64,000 bases of DNA from Moraxellaceae bacterium (GTDB taxonomy: Bacteria > Pseudomonadota > Gammaproteobacteria > Pseudomonadales > Moraxellaceae), in NCBI GenBank assembly GCA_024234595.1, contig JACKNZ010000012.1, positions 49,338 through 113,337 on the forward strand, read 5' to 3'. This document shows positions 34,246 to 43,869 of this stretch, one piece after another (within the stretch, counting starts at the first letter, position 1; every line of letters starts with the position of its first letter). The position numbers and the translations under genes are program-made. Below the pieces are notes generated by a model. It saw only the letters and a program-made list of their open reading frames with translations. It was not told the origin of the DNA and made no database searches.

Positions 34246-36498
34246 ATGGTTAAAGTCCGTGAAGACTATCCCATGACCGAAGAAGGTCAGGTTGATTTAT
34301 CGGCATGGTTAGCGCGTATTAGCAGCCGTACCGAACTAGATAATGTCGAGCAGTTGCGTCAAGCATGTTTGTTTGCCAAACAAGCCGATGAAATCTATGC
34401 GCGTGAACATTTATGGCAAGCGCGAACCAGTAGCTTTTTAACAGGCTTGGCAATGGCCGATATTTTGGCTGACCTTAAACTTGACCAAGAATCCTTGATT
34501 GCGGCGGTGCTGTATCGTGCGGTTCGTGAGCAAAAAACCACCTTAGAAATCATCAAAAAAACCTTTGGCCACGACATAGCGCAGTTAATTGATGGCGTAT
34601 TGCGCATGGCAACTATCAATCAAATTATTAACCCTAATCATCATAATCAAAAATTTAGTCAATCCCAAAACCAACTCGATAATATCCGTAAAATGTTGGT
34701 GGCGATGATTGATGATGTGCGCATTGCCCTTATCAAATTAGCCGAGCGTACCTTTGCCATCCGTGAGCTTAAAGATGCTAGCCCAGAACGTCAAAAACGG
34801 GTTGCGCGTGAGATTTTTGATGTTTACGCCCCTTTAGCGCATCGTTTGGGGATTGGTCATATTAAATGGGAGTTAGAAGACCTATCCTTTAGGTATTTAG
34901 AACCTGAAGCCTATAAACATGTGGCCAATTTATTAGACGAAAAGCGTTTGCAACGTGATAGTTATATTCAAGAAGTGACCCAAACCCTGCGTGAAAAATT
35001 GGCACAAGCTGATATTCAAGCCGAAGTGTCAGGTCGTGCCAAGCATATTTATTCTATTTGGCGCAAAATGCAGCGCAAGCATTTGGGATTTCACGAATTA
35101 TATGACATTCGGGCGGTACGAATTTTGGTGACTCAAGTACGCGATTGTTATGCGGCACTGGGTATTGTTCACTCCTTATGGAAACATATTCCCAAAGAAT
35201 TTGATGATTATATTGCCACCCCTAAAGAAAACGGTTATCGCTCCTTGCATACCGCCGTCATTGGCCCCGAAGGTAAAGCTTTGGAGGTACAAATTCGTAC
35301 CAACAATATGCACGAAGAAGCCGAGTTGGGTGTTTGCGCGCATTGGGTATATAAAGAGGGAGCAAAAGGCAATAAAGACGCAGGTTACGAAAGTAAAATT
35401 GCATGGTTACGCCAAGTCTTAGAGTGGCAAGAAGACATGGGTGAAACCCAAATGGACGAGTTGGCTGAACAGCTTAACCAAGCGATTCGTCACGAGCGTG
35501 TGTATGTTTTTACCAAAGATGGCCATGTGATTGATTTGCAAGCAGGTGCAACGCCTTTAGACTTTGCCTACAGTATTCATACTCAAATTGGCCATGCTTG
35601 CCGTGGAGCCAAAGTCAATGGCCGTATTGTGCCACTTACTTATCAGCTTCAAACCAGTGACCAAGTTGAAATTTTGACCCAAAAAGGCGCAACGCCCAGC
35701 CGTGATTGGTTGCAAGCTAATTTAGGTTATTTGGGAACGACACGCGCTCAAGCCAAAGTTAAACAATGGTTTAAATTACAAGATAGAGAAAATCATATCA
35801 ATGCAGGGCGTGAGGTGCTTGAAAAAGAATTATCACGCTTGTCCACACCCTTTAAAATGCAACAGTTGCAAGAGTATGCGTCGCGATTTAATGTTAAAAC
35901 TGCTGAAGATGTGTTAGCAGGCATTGGTTCGGGGGATATTCGTCCTGCGCATGTGGTTAATTTGCTAGCCGAAAAACTGCCCAGTAGTAGCGTTGAACTC
36001 AATGTCCAAGATGTGGTTCGCAAAAGCCGCCAACGTAGCAGCACCAGTGAGGTGGTGGTTGAAGGCATGGATAATATCATGGTGCATTTGGCAGGCTGTT
36101 GTCATCCTGTCGCTGGCGAAAGCATTAAGGGTTATATTACCCATAATCGTGGCGTAAGTGTCCATGCACGACGTTGTACAGAGTTATTAAAGCTAGAAGC
36201 CGAAGAACCAGAACGTGTGATAGAAGTACAATGGCAAGATATCGCCAATAGTGTACAGTCGGTCAATATTTCGATTAAAGCATGGGATAGAACAGGGCTG
36301 TTACGTGATGTGAGTGCCGTGTTAGCCAATGAGCATGTGAATGTGACAGGGGTGAATACGCACTCTAACAAACAAGATGGCACTGCGCTAATGCAAATCA
36401 CCGTCGAAGTGTCGGGTGTTGAGCAATTAGGTCGGGTGTTGGCCAAAATTGAACAACAACCCAATGTGATAACAGCCAGAAGGCTTGGTGTGGGTTAA
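34246..36498 (+). CDS. relA: GTP pyrophosphokinase RelA
   Basis: The ribosome-associated (p)ppGpp synthetase of the stringent response. 750 residues. The N-terminal hydrolase-like domain is degenerate: the HD..ED metal motif of SpoT is replaced by YRAVREQ, so hydrolysis is not expected. The synthetase domain has KHIYSIWRKM and FDDYIATPKENGYRSLHT; the EFDD acidic motif is the RelA type. A TGS domain follows (VYVFTKDGHVIDLQAGATPL, about 425), then a zinc-finger/CC region (LAGCCHPVAGESIKGYITH) and a C-terminal ACT domain. GGGAG lies eight bases before the ATG. Converges on the DUF4105 gene with a 4-bp overlap. Confidence 0.95.
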   Translation: MVKVREDYPMTEEGQVDLSAWLARISSRTELDNVEQLRQACLFAKQADEIYAREHLWQARTSSFLTGLAMADILADLKLDQESLIAAVLYRAVREQKTTLEIIKKTFGHDIAQLIDGVLRMATINQIINPNHHNQKFSQSQNQLDNIRKMLVAMIDDVRIALIKLAERTFAIRELKDASPERQKRVAREIFDVYAPLAHRLGIGHIKWELEDLSFRYLEPEAYKHVANLLDEKRLQRDSYIQEVTQTLREKLAQADIQAEVSGRAKHIYSIWRKMQRKHLGFHELYDIRAVRILVTQVRDCYAALGIVHSLWKHIPKEFDDYIATPKENGYRSLHTAVIGPEGKALEVQIRTNNMHEEAELGVCAHWVYKEGAKGNKDAGYESKIAWLRQVLEWQEDMGETQMDELAEQLNQAIRHERVYVFTKDGHVIDLQAGATPLDFAYSIHTQIGHACRGAKVNGRIVPLTYQLQTSDQVEILTQKGATPSRDWLQANLGYLGTTRAQAKVKQWFKLQDRENHINAGREVLEKELSRLSTPFKMQQLQEYASRFNVKTAEDVLAGIGSGDIRPAHVVNLLAEKLPSSSVELNVQDVVRKSRQRSSTSEVVVEGMDNIMVHLAGCCHPVAGESIKGYITHNRGVSVHARRCTELLKLEAEEPERVIEVQWQDIANSVQSVNISIKAWDRTGLLRDVSAVLANEHVNVTGVNTHSNKQDGTALMQITVEVSGVEQLGRVLAKIEQQPNVITARRLGVG

Positions 36499-38390
36499 AA
36501 ATAACTCACCCAAGCCAACCCCATATTTGACCAGTGTTTAGCATCTTGTTGCTGATATTGTACTTGTAATCTAATACCTTGATTGGTATTGATACGCCAA
36601 TGATAAGCTGCTTGGGTATCAATGAGCGCATGGCCGTCATCGCTATAAAACAAAGTGCGGTTTTGCAACAAAAACTGGCCATGATGATGTTGGTAGCGAC
36701 AGCCTAAACGCGCACCTGCACCAATGCGCCACCCTTCATCAATCGCCTTATTTGCTTGTAAGCTACCTTGTGTCAAGGCAAAACATAGCCAGTTGTTACT
36801 GTTTAATTGACTGCTTACGCCTGCGCCACCTTCGGCAAACATCACGGTATGTTGCCTATCGTCACTAAATTGTTGTTGGTCTAGTGCCGCTTGTTGCATT
36901 CCCACCGCAAACGACCACGATAGCGGCGTAGCAAAGGCGTTACCTGTTGCCAAAGAGTCAATATTAAGTAGGGTAAACTCTAATAATTTTGCTTTATGTT
37001 CCGAAAGATTATAACCAATGCGGGTGCGCAAAAAATCAATGCCAGCCCCACGCCTATAACCCTCATCGGCATCTAATAAATCTTGATAGGCAGGCCGCCA
37101 TTCAAGACTGGCAATGTCTTGTTGTTGAATGTGTTGTATATTTACCATAAAACGAGCGGTTTTGTGTCCATTAGCAGGGTCAGTTGCAGGTTGTGGTGGT
37201 GCTTGGCGTTGTTCGACTACAGCATAATCACTGCGCTTAACCAACAGTTGTCGCAAAAGGCTAGGTGTCGTGCTTTTGTCGGCTTGGTGAGCCAAATATA
37301 AATAGTACAAATAATCATAAGCCGTTTCGTAAGCACGAGCTTGTTCGGTATCAGATAATGCCTGTAAATTAGTTTGTTTATTGAGTGCCAATGCTTGAGC
37401 AGTTTGATTAACAAGTGGCGAATTGCGTTGTGCATTGTAAGCCAACACTGTGCCATTAGCAGGGCGATAGACTAATTTTTTTAGGATGTTTTTTTCTTGT
37501 AGCACACGTCGCAGGGTGTCAGTAGGAATCGCATAGATGGGAAAGTTTTGGCGTAAATAAGTGTTTGGACGAGCCGCCTCGATTAAGCCTAATAATTGAT
37601 ACGAGCAATTAGAAGATAAAAAATAATACGGAAAATTGACTTTTTTTAGCTCCCACAGATGTTTTAAGCCTTGCGTAATTTCTTCGGTTGTTAAATTAAG
37701 CTGATATTCCCACAAGTCACGATTTTCAAAATCATTGTATTCTTTGACTTTTTCATAATAAGGCAAAATCGAGAATGCACCTGCATAGCCCCCTGTTAAA
37801 CCTTTGTAGGCAAATTCTAAACCATTAGCAGTGTTGGTTTGAGCGGCGTAATTAACAGCATAAGCTAATAAGCGCGTGTCTTCGTTTTGTTCGGGACTGT
37901 CTATTCTTAATAAAGTATGACCAAACATGGATGAGGGATTATTGACATAATCAGCCGCAAACACCAAGGTTGCTTGATAGGGGTGAATGCCTGTGAGCCA
38001 AGCCTCTAAGGCTGGACAATGCGCGATGGGGAGTTGTTGTGGGCTAATGTTGAGCTGTTGACGTAACCATGCCGCACGTGCAGGAAATTTACATTCAATT
38101 TGTTCATCTGCTTTTAAAGCGGCATTAGGATATACCATTGCATTTAAAGTCTCAGCTAATTCTTGTTGAGGATTGGTCGTCCCCTCTACACTCACAAAAA
38201 AATCGGCTTGTTTAACAATGCTATGTTGTTGACTATCTTCGTAACGGAGCAATAATTGCCAATAGGGGTGAGTGCTGAGTTGTTTTTGCTTAACTTGTTG
38301 TTGCCATTCTATTAAAGATGCATCACTTGTTCTACAAAAAAATATCGCAAAAAAAGCCAAAGTCGTTGGTCTAAAATTATTAAAAATCAT
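36495..38390 (-). CDS. DUF4105 envelope protein with C-terminal beta-rich domain
   Basis: 631 residues with an N-terminal signal (FRPTTLAFFAIFFCRTSDAS). About residues 110-330 are DUF4105, similar to the Lnb N-terminal periplasmic domain: SSMFGHTLLRIDSPE, then LEFAYKGLTGGYAGAFSI and FLSSNCSYQLLGLIEA, whose His and Cys look like a papain-like active pair. From about 400 the chain is rich in alternating hydrophobic strands ending SNMGLAWVSYF, a terminal-Phe beta-barrel signature. Probably an outer-membrane-associated enzyme of unknown activity. Downstream of DUF3015 on the same strand, with a terminator between. Confidence 0.82.
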   Translation of the reverse strand: MIFNNFRPTTLAFFAIFFCRTSDASLIEWQQQVKQKQLSTHPYWQLLLRYEDSQQHSIVKQADFFVSVEGTTNPQQELAETLNAMVYPNAALKADEQIECKFPARAAWLRQQLNISPQQLPIAHCPALEAWLTGIHPYQATLVFAADYVNNPSSMFGHTLLRIDSPEQNEDTRLLAYAVNYAAQTNTANGLEFAYKGLTGGYAGAFSILPYYEKVKEYNDFENRDLWEYQLNLTTEEITQGLKHLWELKKVNFPYYFLSSNCSYQLLGLIEAARPNTYLRQNFPIYAIPTDTLRRVLQEKNILKKLVYRPANGTVLAYNAQRNSPLVNQTAQALALNKQTNLQALSDTEQARAYETAYDYLYYLYLAHQADKSTTPSLLRQLLVKRSDYAVVEQRQAPPQPATDPANGHKTARFMVNIQHIQQQDIASLEWRPAYQDLLDADEGYRRGAGIDFLRTRIGYNLSEHKAKLLEFTLLNIDSLATGNAFATPLSWSFAVGMQQAALDQQQFSDDRQHTVMFAEGGAGVSSQLNSNNWLCFALTQGSLQANKAIDEGWRIGAGARLGCRYQHHHGQFLLQNRTLFYSDDGHALIDTQAAYHWRINTNQGIRLQVQYQQQDAKHWSNMGLAWVSYF

Positions 38391-38412
38391 TATAAACTGG
38401 AACTAATATCAA

Positions 38413-38436
38413 TAAAAAACCCCTCCAAAGGAGGGG
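38413..38436 (-). terminator. rho-independent terminator after the DUF3015 gene
   Basis: On the minus strand: GCCCCTCCTTTGGAGGGG followed by TTTTTTATT, a 7-bp G/C-rich stem with a U-run. It lies 29 bases after the DUF3015 stop and before the DUF4105 start, so read-through to DUF4105 should be partial. Confidence 0.85.
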
Positions 38437-38464
38437 CAGCGGATAGTTTTTGCTAAGCAGCAAA

Positions 38465-38938
38465 TTAACCTGCATAGACGGCAAGTTTTTGGTCTTGTTT
38501 CATTACTTGTTGCAATGCAGCTAATACATCACCAGCTGTTTGATTTTGCGGAGCAAAGATTTTGCCAAAATTAGCTTTGCTTACTTCAAAAAAAGTCGTT
38601 TTGTCTTCGGCTTTAATGTTAAGTAAGTTTGCTAAAACATCTAAAGATTCACCTTGACCCACAGACATATCACGCGCTAAACGTTCAGAGTTTGTGCCCA
38701 TAAACATACCTAAACGGGCACGAGAACTAATCACACCATCAGACTCACAACCTAAAGTACCAGTGGTAATACCAAAGGTTTGATTACCTGATGTACCGTT
38801 AGTGGTCGCCGCTAAAATTTTTGGAATAAGACCTGATTGACCTGCCCAAACCATGGTGCCTAAACCACAGCCCACGTCTTGGTCGGCCATAACAACAGAA
38901 GAACTTGCTAATAGGGCAACGGCTAATAATTTTTTCAT
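38465..38938 (-). CDS. DUF3015 family periplasmic protein
   Basis: 157 residues with a signal peptide (MKKLLAVALLASSSVVMA) and the DUF3015 pattern: DVGCGLGTMVWAGQSGLIPK, ATTNGTSGNQTFGITTGTLGC, then an Asn/Ser-rich middle and FGKIFAPQ. Two cysteines of the mature domain may pair. The function of the family is unknown; DUF3015 and DUF4105 genes are found together in related genomes as I recall, suggesting a shared envelope role. Followed by a strong terminator. Confidence 0.88.
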   Translation of the reverse strand: MKKLLAVALLASSSVVMADQDVGCGLGTMVWAGQSGLIPKILAATTNGTSGNQTFGITTGTLGCESDGVISSRARLGMFMGTNSERLARDMSVGQGESLDVLANLLNIKAEDKTTFFEVSKANFGKIFAPQNQTAGDVLAALQQVMKQDQKLAVYAG

Positions 38939-39058
38939 AATGCGTGTTTCCTTTTGTGTTTTTTAGAGAAGGACTTGGGTAGTGTTTGCACTATTTGAGT
39001 CCTAAAATGCAATGTACCGCGACTTGAGATTACCCGATTGTTTTTTATACGCCAAGAG

Positions 39059-40129
39059 CTAAAGCAATGATTTTTGCCTATTTATTGCCCAATCAATGTG
39101 TTCTTGCACCAAAATAGACATATTTTGTTTTTTGTGGTGCAGTGCTTGCACAATTTGCTTATCAAAGGGGGCATTACCAAGTCCAATCGCAATGTTACGC
39201 ATAAATCCCTCGTAGCCAATGCGTCTGATAGGCGAGCCTTCGGTTTTGTGCAAATAAGTCGCTTCGTCCCATGCAAATAATGCTAATAAAGACAAATTAT
39301 CCAGCCCATGCCGTGCCTTAAAGTCATCTTCGGCACTGAGTTTGGCATAACGATTCCAAGGACAAATTAACTGGCAATCATCACAGCCAAAAATACGATT
39401 GCCAATTAAAGGACGAAGCTCTACAGGAATAGAGCCAGCGTATTCGATAGTTAAATACGAAATACATAGTCGTGCATCGAGTTGATATGGCGCAACAATC
39501 GCTTGTGTTGGGCAAATGGTGAGGCAAGCACTGCACGAGCCGCAATGATGAGAGGTGGGTGTATCTGCAATTAACGGTAAATTGGTAAATAGTTCACCCA
39601 AAAAAAAGAAAGAACCTGCTTGTTTGTTAATAAGCATGGTGTTTTTGCCAATCCAGCCCAAGCCTGCTTGCTCAGCAACCGCACGTTCCAAAACAGGTGC
39701 GGAGTCCACAAAAGCACGATAGCCTAACTCATTGACTTCGGACTTGATTTTTTCGGCAAACTGTTGTAAGCGTTTGCGGAGCGTTTTATGGTAGTCTCGG
39801 CCTTGAGCATAACGGGCAATTACGCCTTGCTGTGGGTAGTGGGGTACGCTACGCGGAGCAGGTTTATGATGAAGATAGTCCATGCGTACACTAATGATAC
39901 TTTGGGTATTCTCGACTAATAATTCAGGCCGCCAGCGTTTTTCACCATGTGCCGCCATGTAGTGCAAATCGCCATGAAAGCCTTTGTGGAGCCAATGTTG
40001 CAAATGTTGTCCATGTTGTTGCAAATCTATGCCACTAATGCCAATCTGCCCAAAACCAAAGGCTTGTCCCCATGCTTTAATGTTGGCGGTTAATTGTGTC
40101 ATCTCATCATAATGGGGTATTTTTTGCAT
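39059..40129 (-). CDS. queG: epoxyqueuosine reductase
   Basis: QueG reduces epoxyqueuosine to queuosine in wobble-position tRNA, using cobalamin and two [4Fe-4S] clusters. 356 residues. Catalytic Asp142 is in FVDSAPVLERAVAEQAG, and WIGKNTMLI follows. The cluster cysteines are CGSCSACLTICP (196, 199, 202, 206) and Cys222 with CDDCQLICPWN (249, 252, 256). Divergent from nnr, with 54 bp between starts, as in E. coli (yjeS/yjeF). Confidence 0.96.
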   Translation of the reverse strand: MQKIPHYDEMTQLTANIKAWGQAFGFGQIGISGIDLQQHGQHLQHWLHKGFHGDLHYMAAHGEKRWRPELLVENTQSIISVRMDYLHHKPAPRSVPHYPQQGVIARYAQGRDYHKTLRKRLQQFAEKIKSEVNELGYRAFVDSAPVLERAVAEQAGLGWIGKNTMLINKQAGSFFFLGELFTNLPLIADTPTSHHCGSCSACLTICPTQAIVAPYQLDARLCISYLTIEYAGSIPVELRPLIGNRIFGCDDCQLICPWNRYAKLSAEDDFKARHGLDNLSLLALFAWDEATYLHKTEGSPIRRIGYEGFMRNIAIGLGNAPFDKQIVQALHHKKQNMSILVQEHIDWAINRQKSLL

Positions 40130-40183
40130 AGAATGATAACTCGTTTTTTGCTAAGCGTATTTTAATCATTTATGGAGAAAAAG

Positions 40184-41629
40184 ATGTCATATCCTATTTA
40201 TAGTAGCCAACAAATCAAACAATTAGAACAGCAAGTATTTGCATCGGGTGTTGCCAGTCAAGATTTAATGTATAAGGCAGGCGAAGCGGTTTTTAGCATT
40301 TTGCAGCAACAATATCCTTTAGCGACAAAAATCGTGGTGTTATGTGGTGCTGGTAATAATGGTGGCGATGGTTATGTGGTTGCTTGCTTAGCGCAACAAG
40401 CTGGTTATCAGGTGCAGGTTTTTTATAGTGCTGAGCCTAAAACAGTTGATGCTCAAATTATGTATAACAAAGCACAAGCATTAGCCGTTAATATGCAAGT
40501 ATGGCAAGGGCGAACCATACAGGCAGATGTTATTGTTGATGCGCTGTTTGGTATTGGCTTAAACGCAGCCATTATCGGCATTAGCAAAGACATGATTGCT
40601 GCCGCCAATGATAATGGTGTACCGATAATAGCTATTGATGTACCGTCAGGTATCAACGCTGATACAGGTGCGGTAATGACGATTGCGATACAAGCTCAAG
40701 TGACAGTGTGTTTTATTGCCTACAAACTCGGTTTGCTAACAGGCGCAGGCAGTCAGTTCGCGGGAAAAGTTATTATTCAAACCTTGGGCATTCCTCAAAA
40801 GTATTATACACTCCCTAATTTGGCGAATTATTATCTTCAACAACAACTCACATTTCCACAAAGAGCAAAAAATAGTCACAAAGGCGATTTTGGTCATGTC
40901 TTAGTAATTGGTGGCGATGAAGGTATGGGGGGCGCAGCTATGATGACCGCCGAAGCGACTTTACGCGCTGGTGCAGGGCGCGTGACAGTAGCTACACATC
41001 CTAACCATGTTGCACCGTTATTAGCGCGTTGCCCCGAAGTGATGGCACAAGGTATTTTGCACCCAGAGCAATTACAACCTTTATTAGCTAATGCTACCGT
41101 AATTGTGATTGGCATGGGTTTAGGCAGGCAAGCATGGGGACAGCGACTGTGGTTGGCGGTCAAAGACTGTACTTTGCCAATGATTGTTGATGCTGATGCT
41201 TTGTATTGGCTAGCACAACAGCCGCAACAAAAGGCAAATTGGGTACTCACACCCCATGCAGGTGAAGCAGGGCGGTTGTTGCAGAGAACAAGTGATATGA
41301 TTGAAAACGATAGACTTACAAGCGTACAGCAATTACAGCAAAAATATGGCGGTGTTGCCTTGTTAAAGGGAGCTGGCTCGTTAATTGCTGGTGCGGAATT
41401 GGTCAATTTGTGTCCTTATGGTAACGCTGGTATGGCAACGGCAGGCATGGGCGACACATTAGCAGGTATAATGGCGGGCTTGGTGGCACAATTTGGCTTA
41501 AATGTCGATATTGTCACTAAAGCCGTCGTTGCCCATGCGTTAGCAGGGGATATGGCCGCTCAGTCAGGTCAACGTGGGTTGTTAGCAACTGATTTATTAG
41601 TGCCGTTGCGTGTTTTGTTAAATAGTTAG
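40184..41629 (+). CDS. nnr: bifunctional NAD(P)H-hydrate epimerase / ADP-dependent dehydratase
   Basis: Repairs hydrated NADH/NADPH. The ATG at 40184 is preferred over that at 40172 because GGAG sits six bases before it. 481 residues: epimerase domain at about 1-205 (CGAGNNGGDGYVVA, DALFGIGLN, DVPSGINADTG) and dehydratase domain at about 225-480 (HKGDFGHVLVIGGDEGMGG, LTPHAGEAGRLL, GNAGMATAGMGDTLAGIMAG). The linker at about 208-216 reads YYTLPNLAN and is encoded by the repeated 13-mer TATACACTCCCTA. First gene of the nnr-tsaE-amiB-mutL cluster. Confidence 0.96.
   Translation: MSYPIYSSQQIKQLEQQVFASGVASQDLMYKAGEAVFSILQQQYPLATKIVVLCGAGNNGGDGYVVACLAQQAGYQVQVFYSAEPKTVDAQIMYNKAQALAVNMQVWQGRTIQADVIVDALFGIGLNAAIIGISKDMIAAANDNGVPIIAIDVPSGINADTGAVMTIAIQAQVTVCFIAYKLGLLTGAGSQFAGKVIIQTLGIPQKYYTLPNLANYYLQQQLTFPQRAKNSHKGDFGHVLVIGGDEGMGGAAMMTAEATLRAGAGRVTVATHPNHVAPLLARCPEVMAQGILHPEQLQPLLANATVIVIGMGLGRQAWGQRLWLAVKDCTLPMIVDADALYWLAQQPQQKANWVLTPHAGEAGRLLQRTSDMIENDRLTSVQQLQQKYGGVALLKGAGSLIAGAELVNLCPYGNAGMATAGMGDTLAGIMAGLVAQFGLNVDIVTKAVVAHALAGDMAAQSGQRGLLATDLLVPLRVLLNS
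40805..40817 (+). repeat. 13-mer TATACACTCCCTA, copy 2 (inside nnr)
   Basis: Exact copy, followed by ATT as at 4533. It falls in the segment joining the two Nnr domains and reads YTLPN in frame. Confidence 0.6.
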
Positions 41630-41641
41630 GTCAACAATAGC

Positions 41642-42103
41642 ATGATTTTGCAATTTATTGCTCACGATGAGCAGCAACAATGTCGTTTTGGTGCAGCATT
41701 AGCAAGATGTTTACAAAAAGGCATGGTGGTCTATTTAAGTGGCGATTTAGGGGCTGGCAAAACCACCTTTACTCGTGGGTTTTTACAAGGTTTGGGTTAT
41801 ACAGGCAATGTTAAAAGTCCTACTTATACGCTGGTAGAAAGTTATGAATTTGCACAACTGACAGTGTATCATTTTGATTTGTATCGCTTACAAGACCCCG
41901 AAGAATTAGAACTGATGGGTATTCGTGATTATTTTAATGAGCAAAGTATAGTGATTGTTGAGTGGCCAAGCAAAGGCGAGCCATTACTGCCACCAGCAGA
42001 TATAATAATTAACATGAGTATTGTGCCGCAAGGACGGACACTGATAATCAGCGCATCAAACGACAAAGCTCAACAAGTGTTATCTCATTTTCAAATCTCG
42101 TGA
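41642..42103 (+). CDS. tsaE: tRNA threonylcarbamoyladenosine synthesis ATPase TsaE
   Basis: The ATPase that works with TsaB and TsaD in t6A37 synthesis. 153 residues. Walker A is GDLGAGKTTFTRGFLQGLG (about 33-51); SPTYTLVESY and HFDLYRLQDPEELE follow, with the acidic VEWPSKGEPLLP end. Twelve bases after nnr, 23 before amiB; the order is that of E. coli. Confidence 0.96.
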   Translation: MILQFIAHDEQQQCRFGAALARCLQKGMVVYLSGDLGAGKTTFTRGFLQGLGYTGNVKSPTYTLVESYEFAQLTVYHFDLYRLQDPEELELMGIRDYFNEQSIVIVEWPSKGEPLLPPADIIINMSIVPQGRTLIISASNDKAQQVLSHFQIS

Positions 42104-42126
42104 ATTTTTTATAGTTATTGTTATTT

Positions 42127-43869
42127 ATGAAAGCTACATTAAAATCGTTAATTGCTGTCTTAGGTCTGAGTGCTGTGGCTATCAACACTTGGGCAGCGTC
42201 TATTACTGCCGTACGTTCTTGGCGCGCACCCGATAATACCCGTATCGTGCTTGATTTATCGGAGCAAGTGTTATATCGGCAAATCAATAGCAACAATAAC
42301 AAACAACTTGTTTTAGAGTTAGACGATACCAGTGCTGCCGTTTCGACTCTGACGTTACCTACGCGTATCGGTTTGGTGCAAAATGTGCTGTTAGAGAGTG
42401 TCGGCAGCAAACAACGCTTAATTATTAACCTGAGTGACGAAGTCAAGCCTAAAGTATTTATGTTGGCCGCTAACGAAAAACTTAGCCCACGTTTAGTGAT
42501 TGATTTATATGATAAAGTGGTGATGCAGCCTGCCGCTACTACGGTAGATGAACCTGTTGCAGCCAACAACGAAGGTCGGCCAGTAGTTGTGGTGGTTGAT
42601 GCTGGACACGGTGGTGAGGACTCAGGCGCGATTGGAGCAACAGGCAATTACGAAAAGCACGTCACGTTGTCGATTGCCAAAAAACTGGTCGATATTTTGC
42701 GTAAAAAAGAGGGCTTTAAGGCTTATTTGACCCGTGATGGCGATTATTTTATTCCTTTAGTCGAACGGCGCAAAATTGCTCGCAATCGGTACAAAGCTGA
42801 TATATTTATTAGTGTCCATGCCGATGCGGCCTTGTCGCCTTTAGCCAAAGGTGCCTCGGTATTTGCCTTATCACGCAAAGGCGCAAATGTTGCCACTTCT
42901 CGTTTTGCCCAAGCCATTGCTGACCGTGAAAATAAATCCGACTTAATTGGTGGTGTCGATAACAATAATTTAGGGAGAGACAGTCAACTGACAAATATTT
43001 TAGCGGATATGGTGGTTGAAGGTTCGATGGCACATGGCATTAACATGGGTGCAGAGATTTTAAAGGAGTTAGATGATTTAACTAAACTGCATTCTAAACA
43101 TGTTGAGCAAGCAGGTTTTGCGGTACTCAAAGAAGCAGGTATGATTTCAGTATTAGTTGAAACAGGTTTTATCTCTAGTCCAGATGAAGAAAAAAAGTTG
43201 ATAGACCCTAATTATCAACAACAAATGGCACAAACCATTTTTGAAGGCGTGCATCGTTATGTCAACAAGTACCCCATTTCACAAACCTATTTTGCATGGA
43301 ATAAAGAACAACGTCAGCGTAAAAACAGAAAAATAGCGTTGGCAGAAGTAGGCGCACCGCCACCCAAAGTGCTTCAACCCGAACAAAAACTACTCGATAA
43401 ACCTGCGAGTGACATTAAAGCAACTAACGAGCCTAAAGCAGATAGCCCAGTGGCGGCGATTGCTAAACCTGATAAAGTGGCGTTATTAGCATCTTTTACG
43501 CAAGGTGCAGTTACTCAAGCCAATTCAAGCACTAGCAATCCCCAATCTAAAGCACCAGTGACGGTGAGCGATAAAAAACCAATAGAAAAGCCCGTTTCAA
43601 AACCGATTGTGCAAGCCACGTTACCCACGTCTTTAGATGAGTTTATGGCAGGTTCAGAGTCTTCTACCACCAAAAAAACACCGCCACCTAAAGCCGAATT
43701 TAAACCAACCATCACGCCTAAAAATAATAGTCATAAAGTCCAAAAGGGCGATAGCTTGTCATCTATCGCGGTTAAATATGGCGTGTCGATGCAAGCAATA
43801 CGCGACCTAAATAAACTCAAAGACGATAATGTTAAACTTGATACCACGCTCAAGATTCCTCAGTCATGA
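42127..43869 (+). CDS. amiB: N-acetylmuramoyl-L-alanine amidase (AMIN-Amidase_3-LysM)
   Basis: A periplasmic amidase cutting the peptide from MurNAc during daughter-cell separation. 580 residues. Signal peptide to about residue 24 (AVAINTWAAS), AMIN domain at about 25-130, amidase at about 155-370 with zinc ligands in VVVDAGHGGEDSGAIGA and SVHADAA and catalytic Glu in VETGFISSPDEE. A long Lys/Pro/Ser-rich linker (about 390-525) precedes a C-terminal LysM (HKVQKGDSLSSIAVKYGVSM). Ends overlapping mutL by 4 bp. EnvC/NlpD-type activation is expected, not shown. Confidence 0.94.
   Translation: MKATLKSLIAVLGLSAVAINTWAASITAVRSWRAPDNTRIVLDLSEQVLYRQINSNNNKQLVLELDDTSAAVSTLTLPTRIGLVQNVLLESVGSKQRLIINLSDEVKPKVFMLAANEKLSPRLVIDLYDKVVMQPAATTVDEPVAANNEGRPVVVVVDAGHGGEDSGAIGATGNYEKHVTLSIAKKLVDILRKKEGFKAYLTRDGDYFIPLVERRKIARNRYKADIFISVHADAALSPLAKGASVFALSRKGANVATSRFAQAIADRENKSDLIGGVDNNNLGRDSQLTNILADMVVEGSMAHGINMGAEILKELDDLTKLHSKHVEQAGFAVLKEAGMISVLVETGFISSPDEEKKLIDPNYQQQMAQTIFEGVHRYVNKYPISQTYFAWNKEQRQRKNRKIALAEVGAPPPKVLQPEQKLLDKPASDIKATNEPKADSPVAAIAKPDKVALLASFTQGAVTQANSSTSNPQSKAPVTVSDKKPIEKPVSKPIVQATLPTSLDEFMAGSESSTTKKTPPPKAEFKPTITPKNNSHKVQKGDSLSSIAVKYGVSMQAIRDLNKLKDDNVKLDTTLKIPQS

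Noticed and set aside
34246..36498. SpoT rather than RelA
   Set aside because: The HD hydrolase motif is degenerate, the synthetase has the EFDD form, and the gene follows rlmD; all point to RelA.
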